Assembly (NCBI GenBank): GCA_003242895.1 | Contig: QKMY01000038.1 | Span: 1-63,649 of the forward strand | DNA length: 63,649 nucleotides | Direction of reading: 5' to 3' | Origin: Candidatus Margulisiibacteriota bacterium | Lineage (GTDB): Bacteria; Margulisbacteria; Riflemargulisbacteria; GWF2-39-127 | Shown: in pieces, positions 32,237 to 42,328 of the stretch | Layout: every line of letters begins with the position of its first letter | Position numbering within the stretch: the stretch's first letter is position 1 | Notes under the pieces: model-generated | Told to the model about the DNA's origin: nothing | Databases searched by the model: none | What the model saw: only the letters and a program-made list of their open reading frames with translations | Position numbers and translations under genes: made by a program

Positions 32237-34326
32237 GCCTGTCTCAACAACAACTTGAAAGCATGCTCTGGGGTGCAGCTGAACATCTGCGCGGGCAGAT
32301 CGATGCCTCCGATTATAAACAGTATATTTTCCCGCTGCTTTTCTATAAAAGGCTTTCAGACGTTTACCAGGATGAATACGAAGCTGCACTGACATTTTCT
32401 GAGGGCGACAAAGAATATGCCGAATTGCCGGAACAACATCGCTTTGTTATTCCTTCTTTAGCTCGCTGGGAAAAACTCAGGGAAACGACTACTAATATCG
32501 GTGAGTTTATTCAAAAAGCCCTAAGAAATATTGAGAAAACCAATTCCCGATTGTATGGGGTTTTTGGAGATGCTCAGTGGACGAATAAAGAACGGCTTCC
32601 CGATCATCTGCTGGCATCTCTGGTAGAACATTTCAGCCGAATTCCCCTGGGAATCAATGCTGTAAAACAAGATGATCTTGGTGCCGCATATGAATACCTT
32701 ATCAAAAAATTTGCTGATGATTCCGGACATACAGCAGCGGAGTTCTATACCAACCGGACAGTTGTCCACCTTATGACCAGAATTATGACACTGAAGCCCG
32801 GTGAAAGCGCCTATGATCCTACCTGCGGCACTGGTGGCATGTTACTGAATGCTGTGATGGATCTAAGATCTGACGGGAAAGAGTGGCGGACTGTTAAACT
32901 CTATGGACAGGAAGTAAACCTGCTAACCAGTGCAATCGCCAGAATGAATATGTTTCTGCATGACATAGAAGAGTTTGATATCCAGCGTGGTGATACATTA
33001 GCTGAACCCAAATTTTTAGAAGATGATCGATTAAAAACTTATGAGGTAATATTTGCGAATCCTCCATATTCCATCAAGAAATGGGATCGCACGAAATTTA
33101 GCTCTGATCCTTTTAAGCGCAACGAATTTGGCGTGCCGCCACAAGGTTGCGCTGATTATGCGTTTTTTCAGCATATTATTAAAAGTCTGAATTCGCAGAC
33201 CGGACGGGCAGCCATGCTCTGGCCTCATGGCGTATTGTTTCGTGATTCTGAGGCAGAAATACGTAAACAAATAATAGAGGCTGACCTGATAGAATCGGTA
33301 ATCGGACTTGGCCCAAATCTATTCTATAATTCTCCAATGGAATCCTGTGTTGTGGTACTGCGACGCAATAAATCGAAGGAACGCCGAAAGAAAATTCTTT
33401 TTATTAACGGCATCAAAGAAGTGACCCGGGAAAGAGCGTTTAGCTATTTAAATGACCAGAATCTAGAAAATTTAGTTGATGCATATTTTCAACCGGACAA
33501 ACATGAGGGTATTGCTCGCATGGTAGATATTTCTGAGATACGGGAGAACCTACATAATCTCTCAATACCACTCTATATACGCAATATTGCGAAAGAAGAT
33601 GAACAAGATCTTGAATCTACTATTGAGGCTTGGCAAGTCGGTAGAGTGGAGCTGAAAAAACAAACGAAAAAGCTATTTACTGCGTTAAGTGAATTAGGCT
33701 TTGGTCTTGAAGATAAACAAGAAGAAAAGAAGCCTGAAAGTAATACTGCAAATATACATTTCAAAAGATCTGTTTTTGCAGCAGAGATTGTTCATCGGCT
33801 ACATAAAGAGCTCACATTTGGCCATGTTAAGTTTGCAAAAATGATTTTTTTGACAGAACAGTTGTGCGGTGTTGATACCGGATCTACTTATCATCGTCAA
33901 GTTGCCGGGCCGTATGATAATCGAGCATTACGCTCTATCGATAGCCAGATCAAAAAGCTGAAATGGTATAAAAGTAAAAAAGTAGATACCCGATATGTGT
34001 ATGAACCTTTGGAGAAAGCTGGACAACATGCAAGGTACTATACTAGTTATTTCAGCAAAGAAGCGGATACTTTTGACCGAGTAATTAGTCTATTTAAAAA
34101 ACACGGTACTGAACACTGTGAGATTGTCGCTACACTCTATTCTGCCTGGTTTGATTTTATTAATCAGGGAATAAGTCCGACAGATGATTTGATCATTGAT
34201 GAAGTGCTCAACAACTGGCATGAAAGCAAGAAACGGATACCAAGAGAAAAATGGATGTCTGGTCTCGTGTGGATGCGGCAAAATGACATTACACCTCTTG
34301 CAAAAAAAGCTGGGGGTCAAAAATGA
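32233..34326 (+). CDS. hsdM: Type I restriction-modification methyltransferase subunit, second copy, with C-terminal extension
   Basis: The 697-residue protein repeats the HsdM layout (N-terminal LESMLWGAAEHLRGQIDAS, SAM motif DPTCGTGGM near residue 197, catalytic NPPY near 278). After residue about 505 it has an extra 190 residues, starting FKRSVFAAEIVHRLHKE and including VKFAKMIFLTEQLCG and YHRQVAGPYDN, that resemble a winged-helix/Panacea-type interaction domain. I recognise this only loosely. The gene is coupled by 4-base overlaps to the AlbA_2 gene upstream and to hsdS downstream, so this HsdM is the likely partner of HsdS. Sequence similarity to the first hsdM is clear but they are far from identical. 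Confidence 0.9.
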   Translation: MSLSQQQLESMLWGAAEHLRGQIDASDYKQYIFPLLFYKRLSDVYQDEYEAALTFSEGDKEYAELPEQHRFVIPSLARWEKLRETTTNIGEFIQKALRNIEKTNSRLYGVFGDAQWTNKERLPDHLLASLVEHFSRIPLGINAVKQDDLGAAYEYLIKKFADDSGHTAAEFYTNRTVVHLMTRIMTLKPGESAYDPTCGTGGMLLNAVMDLRSDGKEWRTVKLYGQEVNLLTSAIARMNMFLHDIEEFDIQRGDTLAEPKFLEDDRLKTYEVIFANPPYSIKKWDRTKFSSDPFKRNEFGVPPQGCADYAFFQHIIKSLNSQTGRAAMLWPHGVLFRDSEAEIRKQIIEADLIESVIGLGPNLFYNSPMESCVVVLRRNKSKERRKKILFINGIKEVTRERAFSYLNDQNLENLVDAYFQPDKHEGIARMVDISEIRENLHNLSIPLYIRNIAKEDEQDLESTIEAWQVGRVELKKQTKKLFTALSELGFGLEDKQEEKKPESNTANIHFKRSVFAAEIVHRLHKELTFGHVKFAKMIFLTEQLCGVDTGSTYHRQVAGPYDNRALRSIDSQIKKLKWYKSKKVDTRYVYEPLEKAGQHARYYTSYFSKEADTFDRVISLFKKHGTEHCEIVATLYSAWFDFINQGISPTDDLIIDEVLNNWHESKKRIPREKWMSGLVWMRQNDITPLAKKAGGQK

Positions 34327-35522
34327 TAGTATCTCTGACCGACAAACAAAAGCAAGATGGCTGGCAGATTGCCAGGTTTGGGGATATTGCCAGAGACATA
34401 AATAAAAACACCAAGAATCCAATTGAAGATGGACTGGAATACTATGTTGGTCTTGAACACTTGGACCCGCAATCTCTAAGAATTCAACGTAAAGGGATTA
34501 TAGCTGAAGCTAATCCAAGCTTTACACGTTTGTTCAAGCCCGGGCAAATTCTTTTTGGGAAACGTCGTTGCTATCAAAAGAAGGCCGCTGTTGCTGATTT
34601 TGAAGGTATTTGTTCGGGTGATATTATTGTTATCGAATGTATTCCCGGGAAAATCATTCCAGGGCTTCTGCCATTTATAGTCCAGTCAGATATGTTTTTT
34701 GCCTGGGCAGAAAAGACCTCTTCAGGCTCACTCTCACCAAGAACAAAATGGAAATCACTCGCTGCATTTGAATTCCTACTCCCATCGATTGAGCGCCAGA
34801 AGGAGATTCTTGAGGTTTTGGAGAAAACAAATGCCCAAATATCAAAACTTGATGAGGCCATTAAATCCATAGATATACTTAAGTCACAGTTAGAAAAAGA
34901 ATTTTTCGGCAGTATAAGCATATCTATCAAAAACGATAGAGATAATAATCAAATAAAAATTGTTCCTATAAGTTATTGTTGTGAAATACAAACGGGAGGA
35001 ACACCAAGTCGGGGAAGGACGGAATACTGGAATGGAAGTATTCACTGGATGAGCTCTGGGGAAATTAACAATATATATATCGAAAATACTGAGGAAAAAA
35101 TTACTGAAAAAGGACTTAATAATTCTAATGTGAGAATGCTTCCTGTGGATTCAGTTCTAATTGCTATGAACGGACAAGGAAAAACCCGTGGATTGGTTGC
35201 GATGAATAAAATTCCTCTTACATGCAATCAGTCAATTGCTGCAATAATTTGCAGAAAAGATATCCTCTTCCCAGAGTATTTATTCCATTATTTAGGAAGC
35301 AAATATGAAGAAATCAGAGGGATTACAGGTGAAGGTAGAAATGGATTAAACCTTGGGCTTATTAAGAATTTTCTAATTCCCATTATTTCTTTAAATGAAC
35401 AGTTAAAAATAGCAAGTACCTTTTATTCTATATTACAGAACAAAGCAACTCTATTTAATAAAAAAGAAAATGCAAAAAATATACTAATTAAAATAACTGA
35501 TAAATTGATAACCTCACACTGA
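34323..35522 (+). CDS. hsdS: Type I restriction specificity subunit
   Basis: The 399-residue protein has two target-recognition domains. The first runs from about residue 10 to 155 and ends with LLPSIERQKEILEVLEKTNAQ, the conserved helix that links the halves. The second spans about 210-360, with TGGTPSRGR at its start and a terminal helical repeat. This sets the two half-sites of the recognition sequence. It overlaps hsdM by 4 bases. The second half is more AT-rich than the first, as expected for exchanged recognition domains. The gene is followed by a 77-base gap and then by an AAA ATPase rather than by hsdR. Confidence 0.9.
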   Translation: MIVSLTDKQKQDGWQIARFGDIARDINKNTKNPIEDGLEYYVGLEHLDPQSLRIQRKGIIAEANPSFTRLFKPGQILFGKRRCYQKKAAVADFEGICSGDIIVIECIPGKIIPGLLPFIVQSDMFFAWAEKTSSGSLSPRTKWKSLAAFEFLLPSIERQKEILEVLEKTNAQISKLDEAIKSIDILKSQLEKEFFGSISISIKNDRDNNQIKIVPISYCCEIQTGGTPSRGRTEYWNGSIHWMSSGEINNIYIENTEEKITEKGLNNSNVRMLPVDSVLIAMNGQGKTRGLVAMNKIPLTCNQSIAAIICRKDILFPEYLFHYLGSKYEEIRGITGEGRNGLNLGLIKNFLIPIISLNEQLKIASTFYSILQNKATLFNKKENAKNILIKITDKLITSH

Positions 35523-35599
35523 ACCAGAAAAACAAAATGTGATATAAAAAAAGGTATAATGTTATATAATATACGCATGTATATAAGGAGATGAATTTT

Positions 35600-36574
35600 A
35601 TGGCAACAGCAGAACAAATAAAATCTTTGATCAGGTCACATTTCGCTAGCCAACCTGAGCGGTTTTATACTATTGCTTTTCAAGTTGCTGCTCATGAAGC
35701 CAAACAAGGTCACATAGCTCTTGCTCATGATATCCGGGAAATTATTGATGCAGAAAGAAAAAAAAATGGGGCCAAGGTACTTTCTTTCCCTCAGGATTTA
35801 CTAGGGTTAGTTCTTACTGAGCAACCTGAAGTTTCTAAGGTTTCTTTAGTAGTTCCCGAACAACTACAGAATCGCATTAATCAAATAATCCATGAATATC
35901 GTCAACAGAGCAAATTGAAATCTCATGGACTTAAGCATCGTCGTAAAATACTACTAATCGGTCCCCCTGGAACCGGAAAGACGATGACGGCAAAAGTGTT
36001 AGCAAAAGAATTGCATTTGGCGCTCCATACTATTCAGGTAGACCGCGTGGTTACAAAATTCATGGGCGAAAGCAGCGCAAAATTACGACAAATATTTGAT
36101 TTAATGCAACAGGAGCATGGAGTATATCTTTTTGATGAATTTGATGCAATAGGTGGCGAACGTTCTAATGAAAACGATGTTGGAGAAATGCGTAGAGTTC
36201 TTAATGCGTTTTTGCAATTTATAGAACAAGATACCTCCGATAGCTTAATTGTTGCGGCAACCAATAACCCCAAGCTTTTAGATCAGGCATTATTTCGGAG
36301 GTTTGATGACGTGCTTTATTACACAGCACCAGATTCGAGCGAACGAAAAAGATTAATTGAAAATATTTTAGGTACCTTTAAAGAGAATAAATTATCTTGG
36401 AAAACAATTGTGTCCAAAAGTGAAGGATTAAGCCATGCGGAAGTTGATCTGGCTTGTCAGGATGCAATAAAAAAAGCAATTCTTTCGGATACACTAAAAG
36501 TAAGTACAGCATCACTTTTGGAATCAATAAATAACCGCCAGGAAGCGCGCAGAGGTATGAGGGGAGAATACTAA
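35600..36574 (+). CDS. ietA: AAA ATPase of an IetAS-type defence pair
   Basis: The start is ATG 35600, 9 bases after AAGGAG; the ATG at 35591 touches the ribosome-binding site and cannot be used well. The 324-residue protein is a classical AAA ATPase: Walker A GPPGTGKT with K127, Walker B YLFDEFDAIG near 180, sensor 1 AATNNP near 217 and an arginine-finger region ALFRRFDD. It overlaps the downstream subtilase by 1 base. AAA plus subtilisin-like serine protease is the gene pair named ietAS, first described for plasmid incompatibility and later as an anti-phage system. I assign it by architecture and adjacency, not by alignment. Confidence 0.75.
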   Translation: MATAEQIKSLIRSHFASQPERFYTIAFQVAAHEAKQGHIALAHDIREIIDAERKKNGAKVLSFPQDLLGLVLTEQPEVSKVSLVVPEQLQNRINQIIHEYRQQSKLKSHGLKHRRKILLIGPPGTGKTMTAKVLAKELHLALHTIQVDRVVTKFMGESSAKLRQIFDLMQQEHGVYLFDEFDAIGGERSNENDVGEMRRVLNAFLQFIEQDTSDSLIVAATNNPKLLDQALFRRFDDVLYYTAPDSSERKRLIENILGTFKENKLSWKTIVSKSEGLSHAEVDLACQDAIKKAILSDTLKVSTASLLESINNRQEARRGMRGEY

Positions 36575-39072
36575 TGTCTCAAAACAAATTGCCACATATT
36601 TTATTGGGGGCTAATTGGCATGAATCAAAAAATTTTACCAGCACCAAGCAAACAGGTCCCTCAAAAAATATTCCTCAGAGAGATAGGCAAAGCCATGCAA
36701 CATACTTAAAAACCAGATTAGCGCAGTCATGGCTGGATGCTGATAGCGAATTCGTTGCTACTCATGCAGATAGACATGGTGTATATCTGGAATTTAAAGG
36801 CTCTCCTGGTTATGAACTCGTTACAAAAAGCCTTGAAGATATGCGTTCTAAAAAAATTCGTTTGTGTAACGTTAGAATTGAAAAGGAAGTTATTCGGAAT
36901 ACTATAACTAATCGAGATGAAGAACTTCCAGTTACATATGCTACAGTATTTGTATCAAATAATAAAAGACAGGCTTTCTTTGAAAAAATAGAAAAATATG
37001 CGAATGAAAACACTGACAAGGGCAATCCTAAGCATGCCGATTTAATAAATGGCATCGCTGACTTGCGCAAAGCATTACTTATTGAATCTTTTTGGCAGGA
37101 CGATAGAAATCTTATTCCTCAAGACAATCCTGAGTGGTGTGAGGTTTGGCTATCCGGAGATGATGTTGAAATTATCAATCGTTTTGAAAACCTTTTAACT
37201 CAACAAAACATTAATGCCAAATCAGGAGTAATAAGATTTCCTGAGAGAACTGTAAAACTTGTTCATGTAACGCATATTCAATTAGAAATGTTATCGAAAC
37301 TATCAGATGACATCGCTGAGTATAGAAAAGCAAAGAATACTGCCGCATTCTGGACAGAATTATCAAACCAGGACCAATCGGATTGGGTTAATGACTTGAC
37401 CGAACGATTACAGATTGATAGTGAGTCACAAACTTCTATTTGCATTTTGGATACCGGGGTCAACAACGGACACCCGTTATTATCTCCTTTATTAATTGCT
37501 GAAGATTGTCAGTCGGTTGATCCTAGCTGGGGTACAAATGATCACGCTAATCATGGCACACGGATGGCGGGGTTAGCAGCATATGGTAGTCTTTCGGATT
37601 TGCTTGCTGGTACTGGTCAACATACTCAAAAGCATCAGTTGGAATCAGTAAAAATTCTACCACCAAATGGACAAAATGACATTGAATTGTGGGGAGATAT
37701 AACTTCTCAAGGAATAAGCCGTGCAGAAATACAATCTCCCAACCAAAAAAGAGTATGTTGCATGGCAATCTCTTCAGAAGATACTCGAGACCGAGGTAGA
37801 CCTTCTTCCTGGTCTGGGGCATTAGACCAGATTATTTCTGGGGCAGAAGACAATACTAAGCGACTAATAATTGTTAGTGCAGGTAATATTTCTGATTTTA
37901 ATCAAATATCTAACTACCCAGATACACAGATAACAGATTCTATTCATGATCCTGCACAATCATGGAATGCACTAACGGTTGGAGCATATACTAAGTTGAA
38001 CATTATCACAGACCCGACACTTAATGGATATAGACCTTTAGCGCTTCAAAATGAGCTTTCACCATTTTCTACAACATCATCAACTTGGGAGGATAAATGG
38101 CCGATTAAACCAGACATTGTTATGGAGGGTGGGAATGTAGCGGTTGATTCGTTAGGATTTCCTACTGAATGTGCTGACCTTGCTTTACTTACAACTAATT
38201 ATAAACCGCATGATCGTTTGTTTGAGTATTTTAATATGACCAGTGCAGCAACAGCACAAGCCGCATGGCTCGCAGCTCAAATACAGGCACAATATCCAGA
38301 ATGCTGGCCAGAAACAATTCGAGCACTGATGGTGCATTCAGCAGAATGGCCAGAGATATTAAAGCGTCAATTTGCTCAAAACGATTCAAAGACAGAATTA
38401 AAAAAGCTATTACGTATATGCGGATATGGGGTCCCCAATTTGGAACGTGCACTTTATAGCGCATCTAATTCACTTACACTTATTTCACAAGCGGAGATTC
38501 AACCTTTTGAACATCGTGATAACGCAAATAGAACAAAAGATATGCATCTTTACGAATTGCCGTGGCCACGTGATATTCTTTTGGGTCTGCCTGATAACAC
38601 CCCAGTACAAATGCGGATAACGCTTTCTTATTTTATTGAACCTGGCCCAGGTGAGGTCGGGTGGAAAGACAGATATCGGTATGCATCCCATGCTTTAAGA
38701 TTTGATATCAATTCGCCAGGTGAAATAAAAGAGCAATTTGTTCAACGGATCAATGCTGCGGCTCGAGAAGAGGACGAAGGACATCCTGGAACTAGTAGCG
38801 CCTCCAATCATTGGCTTCTTGGTTCACAAGCTCGTGACAAAGGATCTATACACTCGGATATATGGCAAGGAACAGCTCAGGAACTTGCGGCTTCAAATAT
38901 TATAGCCGTTTCTCCTAGAATCGGCTGGTGGCGGGAGCGTAGTTACTTAGGGAAGTGTGAAAAGAGTACCAGATATGCGCTAGTTGTTTCTATTTCGACA
39001 CCCGAACAGGAAGTGGATGTATATACACCTGTTGCGCAACAAATTGGCATTATTATACCCATTTCTGTTTAA
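36574..39072 (+). CDS. ietS: Subtilisin-like serine protease (S8) of the IetAS-type pair
   Basis: The 832-residue protein has about 285 N-terminal residues of unknown fold, then an S8 peptidase domain. The catalytic triad can be placed: D293 in ILDTGVNNGH, H327 in HANHGTRMAG and S557 in MTSAATAQA, with oxyanion N438 in SAGN. The serine motif is TSAAT rather than the usual GTSMAT/AP. There is no signal peptide, so it works inside the cell, in line with a defence role controlled by the AAA ATPase just upstream. The C-terminal 230 residues are probably a beta-rich domain. It ends 12 bases before hsdR. Confidence 0.85.
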   Translation: MSQNKLPHILLGANWHESKNFTSTKQTGPSKNIPQRDRQSHATYLKTRLAQSWLDADSEFVATHADRHGVYLEFKGSPGYELVTKSLEDMRSKKIRLCNVRIEKEVIRNTITNRDEELPVTYATVFVSNNKRQAFFEKIEKYANENTDKGNPKHADLINGIADLRKALLIESFWQDDRNLIPQDNPEWCEVWLSGDDVEIINRFENLLTQQNINAKSGVIRFPERTVKLVHVTHIQLEMLSKLSDDIAEYRKAKNTAAFWTELSNQDQSDWVNDLTERLQIDSESQTSICILDTGVNNGHPLLSPLLIAEDCQSVDPSWGTNDHANHGTRMAGLAAYGSLSDLLAGTGQHTQKHQLESVKILPPNGQNDIELWGDITSQGISRAEIQSPNQKRVCCMAISSEDTRDRGRPSSWSGALDQIISGAEDNTKRLIIVSAGNISDFNQISNYPDTQITDSIHDPAQSWNALTVGAYTKLNIITDPTLNGYRPLALQNELSPFSTTSSTWEDKWPIKPDIVMEGGNVAVDSLGFPTECADLALLTTNYKPHDRLFEYFNMTSAATAQAAWLAAQIQAQYPECWPETIRALMVHSAEWPEILKRQFAQNDSKTELKKLLRICGYGVPNLERALYSASNSLTLISQAEIQPFEHRDNANRTKDMHLYELPWPRDILLGLPDNTPVQMRITLSYFIEPGPGEVGWKDRYRYASHALRFDINSPGEIKEQFVQRINAAAREEDEGHPGTSSASNHWLLGSQARDKGSIHSDIWQGTAQELAASNIIAVSPRIGWWRERSYLGKCEKSTRYALVVSISTPEQEVDVYTPVAQQIGIIIPISV

Positions 39073-39084
39073 GGAAATACATTA

Positions 39085-42000
39085 ATGACCTTCAAAGAAC
39101 AAAACACCATCGAAAACGCCATTCGCGCAACCCTTATAACCCTGCCTGCCCACAACTGGAAATACATTCCTGGCGAGAATCTGGTGCTCTATGGCAAACA
39201 GCCACAAGATGTGTTCGTTGATATTTGGCTCAAGGAAGCATTGTGCCGTTTGAACAAGCCACTTGCAGATAATCCTGATCTGGCTGATGAAGTTATACAT
39301 CGTATGCGTGGTGTTCTGCTTGAGGCTAGTTATAGCGGGCTTATCAGGGCTAATGAGATTTTTCATGACTGGTTGCTCGGACGCACATCTATGCCGCTTG
39401 GCAAAGATGGTGAGCATATTACTATTAATCTCATCGATTTTGATGACCTGACAAACAATCAATATATTATCAGCCAACAAGTGCCATTTACCGGGACGCG
39501 AGATGCCTATTTTGATCTGGTGCTCTATGTTAACGGGCTGCCTCTGGTAGTGGGCGAAGTAAAAACACCTGTCCGGGATGCTATAAGCTGGCAGGACGGT
39601 GCAGCCGATTTCCTGGGAGGACAGAAACATTACTGGGAAAACCAGAAAGCCTTTTTTGTACCGAACCTGCTCTGCTTTGCTTCCGAAGGAAAAACATTTT
39701 ATTATGGTTCTGTTAGTGCCCGTTACAAAGACTGGGCGCCTTGGCTTAGCACAGAAGATCGTGATGAAATAACACAAGATATGCGTACTGTACTCGGGAG
39801 CGCAGAGCGTCTCCTGAACCCGAAAACCCTACTGGAAATCCTTCAATCATTTATAGTCTATTCGACAGTTAAATCCGGGCAAGGCAAGCCAAGTTATAAG
39901 ACCAAAATTTTACCAAGATATCCTCAGTATGAAGCTGCCAAAGCGATTGTTAACAGGGTTAAAACAGGTGATGCTAAGCAAGGGCTTATTTGGCACTTTC
40001 AAGGTTCAGGTAAATCACTACTGATGTTATTTGCTGCTCAAATGCTTAAAAGCTCGCCGGAACTTAAAAATCCTACTGTTATAGTGGTAGTCGATCGTGT
40101 AGATCTGGATACTCAGATCAATGGGGTATTTAGCAATGCTGCGGTTAAAAACGTTATGCCGGTAAACTCCTGCAAAGCACTTGCGCTTGAACTTAAACAG
40201 GATTCCAGACAAATCCTCATTACTACAATATTTAAGTTTGATGAAGTAGAAATTGATGAAAATAATACTGAAGGTCTGAATAATCGGAATAATATCATTG
40301 TGTTGGTAGATGAAGCTCATAGGACTCAGGAGGGAAATCTTGGAGATAAGATGCGCTGGGCTCTGCCAAATGCTTTTTTCTTTGGGCTGACCGGCACTCC
40401 GATTTCTGGACTGGAGCGCAACACGTTTAAACTATTTGGTGCTCCGGATGATCCGGGACGATATTTGAATCGTTATTCATATAAACAATCAATACGAGAT
40501 GCAGCTACTTTGCCAGTCAAATTTGAGCCCAGGTTAGTAGAACTGCGGATCGACCGGGAAGCAATTGACCGGGAGTTTGAAGAGCTGGCAAAACAGAATA
40601 ACCTTAGCGAAGAAGAAAAAGCTTATGTTTCTGCTAAAGCCGGGAAACTGGCACATTTACTCAAAGCCCCCAAGCGGATTACTGCTATCGCAGATGATAT
40701 TTCTGCGCATTTCCGTTCACATGTAGAACCTAAGCATTTTAAAGGCATGGTTGTTGTGTATGATCGGGATGCAATAGTCCAAATGTATTACCTGCTAATC
40801 GACCGATTAGGTAAAGACGCTATTGAAGCAATTATGAACATTTCTCAAGGTACTCTTGAAGAAGAAAAAGATGAAAATGGAAAGCCCAGGAAAATTGCTC
40901 CTGATTGGCTCAAATGGAAAACCCTTGGTCTACCCATAGAAAAAGAAGACTTTAAACGCTGGCAAAGCATAGATGCCAGTCCGCAGGTACAGGAAGCGCT
41001 GCTGGATCGATATAGAGATTCATCTGATCCACTTAAAGTTATTATTGTGACAGCCAAATTGCTCACAGGGTTTGATGCACCGATTTGCTACACAATGTAT
41101 ATGGATAAACCATTACGGGACCATACCCTGTTACAAGCTATGTGCCGGACAAATAGGTTGTACTCTGACACCAAAAAGCATGGGCTGATAATCGACTATT
41201 TAGGCGTTTTCGAAAACGTAGCGAAAGCGCTTGATTATGATCCCAAAGAAATTGAAGGTGTTGTTGAAAGTATAGAAGCATTTAAAAATCTTTTTCCTCA
41301 AGCAATGGATAAATGTTTGAAATATTTTCATGGAATAGACCGAACTATTGAAGGTTACGAAGGGTTGATTGCCGCGCAAGACTGTCTGGTTGGGAATGAC
41401 AGGAAAGATAATTTTGCTGCCCAATTCAATGTGTTAAAGCGGTTTTGGGAGGCAATTACACCAGACCCATGTCTTAATTCACACAGACGTGATTATAAAT
41501 GGCTGGCACAAGTATATGAATCAATAAAACCAGTCGGAGGAATAGGTTCGTTGCTCTGGGAATCAATAGGACCGGAAACGATAAAGATCATCCACGAGAA
41601 CACTGATATTGCCAGAATTCGTGACGATATTGATGAATTAATTATGGACGCAGAATCTATCTTTGAGCTTACGGAAGAAGAACGAAAAAAGAAAGCAAAG
41701 AAGCTGACTATATCTTTGATGGCAAAAGCCCGGTCAAAAAGCGATCCGCGATTTGAGGAACTTGGAAAACGGCTTGAACGCCTAAAAGAACAGTATGAAG
41801 CCGGAGTTTTAAGTAGCATCGATTGGTTAAAAGACCTGCTGGATGCTGCCAGAGAAATGGTTCGACTGGAAAACGAAACAAATGAGGAAGTTATACCTGA
41901 TGACAAACAAGCTTTGACTGAAATTTTCCTGGAAGTTAAAAGTGATACAACCCCTCAAATTATCGCTAATCTTGTTGAAGATATAGACAAAATCGTTAAA

Positions 42001-42147
42001 GCCAGAAGGTTTCAGGGCTGGCAAAATACTCATGGTGGCCAAAAACTTATTCAAAAAGTACTCAGAGAGACTCTTTTTAAATATAAGTTGCATAGAGAAC
42101 AGGAACTATTTGATAAGGCATATGGATATATACGAGAACATTATTAG
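39085..42147 (+). CDS. hsdR: Type I restriction endonuclease/translocase subunit
   Basis: The 1020-residue protein has an N-terminal PD-(D/E)XK nuclease domain with YFDLVLYVNGLPLVVGEVK near residues 140-158, then a superfamily 2 motor with Walker A FQGSGKS near residue 310, DEAH in IIVLVDEAHRT near 410 and SAT-like LTGTP near 438, and the helicase C-terminal part with QAMCRTNR near 685. It cleaves DNA after ATP-driven translocation when HsdM/HsdS meet an unmethylated site. It starts 12 bases after the subtilase stop with AAGGA about 9 bases before ATG. Length and motifs are normal, so the enzyme looks intact. Confidence 0.93.
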   Translation: MTFKEQNTIENAIRATLITLPAHNWKYIPGENLVLYGKQPQDVFVDIWLKEALCRLNKPLADNPDLADEVIHRMRGVLLEASYSGLIRANEIFHDWLLGRTSMPLGKDGEHITINLIDFDDLTNNQYIISQQVPFTGTRDAYFDLVLYVNGLPLVVGEVKTPVRDAISWQDGAADFLGGQKHYWENQKAFFVPNLLCFASEGKTFYYGSVSARYKDWAPWLSTEDRDEITQDMRTVLGSAERLLNPKTLLEILQSFIVYSTVKSGQGKPSYKTKILPRYPQYEAAKAIVNRVKTGDAKQGLIWHFQGSGKSLLMLFAAQMLKSSPELKNPTVIVVVDRVDLDTQINGVFSNAAVKNVMPVNSCKALALELKQDSRQILITTIFKFDEVEIDENNTEGLNNRNNIIVLVDEAHRTQEGNLGDKMRWALPNAFFFGLTGTPISGLERNTFKLFGAPDDPGRYLNRYSYKQSIRDAATLPVKFEPRLVELRIDREAIDREFEELAKQNNLSEEEKAYVSAKAGKLAHLLKAPKRITAIADDISAHFRSHVEPKHFKGMVVVYDRDAIVQMYYLLIDRLGKDAIEAIMNISQGTLEEEKDENGKPRKIAPDWLKWKTLGLPIEKEDFKRWQSIDASPQVQEALLDRYRDSSDPLKVIIVTAKLLTGFDAPICYTMYMDKPLRDHTLLQAMCRTNRLYSDTKKHGLIIDYLGVFENVAKALDYDPKEIEGVVESIEAFKNLFPQAMDKCLKYFHGIDRTIEGYEGLIAAQDCLVGNDRKDNFAAQFNVLKRFWEAITPDPCLNSHRRDYKWLAQVYESIKPVGGIGSLLWESIGPETIKIIHENTDIARIRDDIDELIMDAESIFELTEEERKKKAKKLTISLMAKARSKSDPRFEELGKRLERLKEQYEAGVLSSIDWLKDLLDAAREMVRLENETNEEVIPDDKQALTEIFLEVKSDTTPQIIANLVEDIDKIVKARRFQGWQNTHGGQKLIQKVLRETLFKYKLHREQELFDKAYGYIREHY

Positions 42148-42310
42148 TAAGCTGGTAATACGCGTATGACTTAAAGTATGCCAGGTATAATTTCTCCGGT
42201 GAAAAGTAGCCGAGGGTATGTAATCCATTCCGTCCCGCGGTAAATGGGTTAAATTGTGAGATTGTTTCGTGTAGTTCATACTATTGACGACTTCTTCGAA
42301 TAAGAATAAT

Positions 42311-42328
42311 CTCCTTTCAAAAAAGGAG
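42311..42328 (+). promoter_or_regulatory. Hairpin that buries the Shine-Dalgarno of the AHSA1 gene
   Basis: CTCCTTT (42311-42317) pairs exactly with AAAGGAG (42322-42328) across a CAAA loop. The right arm is the ribosome-binding site for the ATG at 42336. This could reduce translation until the stem opens, for example with temperature or by a bound factor; the effect is inferred. Confidence 0.5.

Noticed and set aside
35591-35599. Earlier ATG for the AAA ATPase of the IetAS-type pair
   Set aside because: It directly touches the AAGGAG site, whereas the ATG at 35600 has ideal spacing.
39082-39777. 231-codon minus-strand frame opposite the start of hsdR
   Set aside because: It is the antisense of the well-conserved HsdR nuclease domain and shows no family motif.
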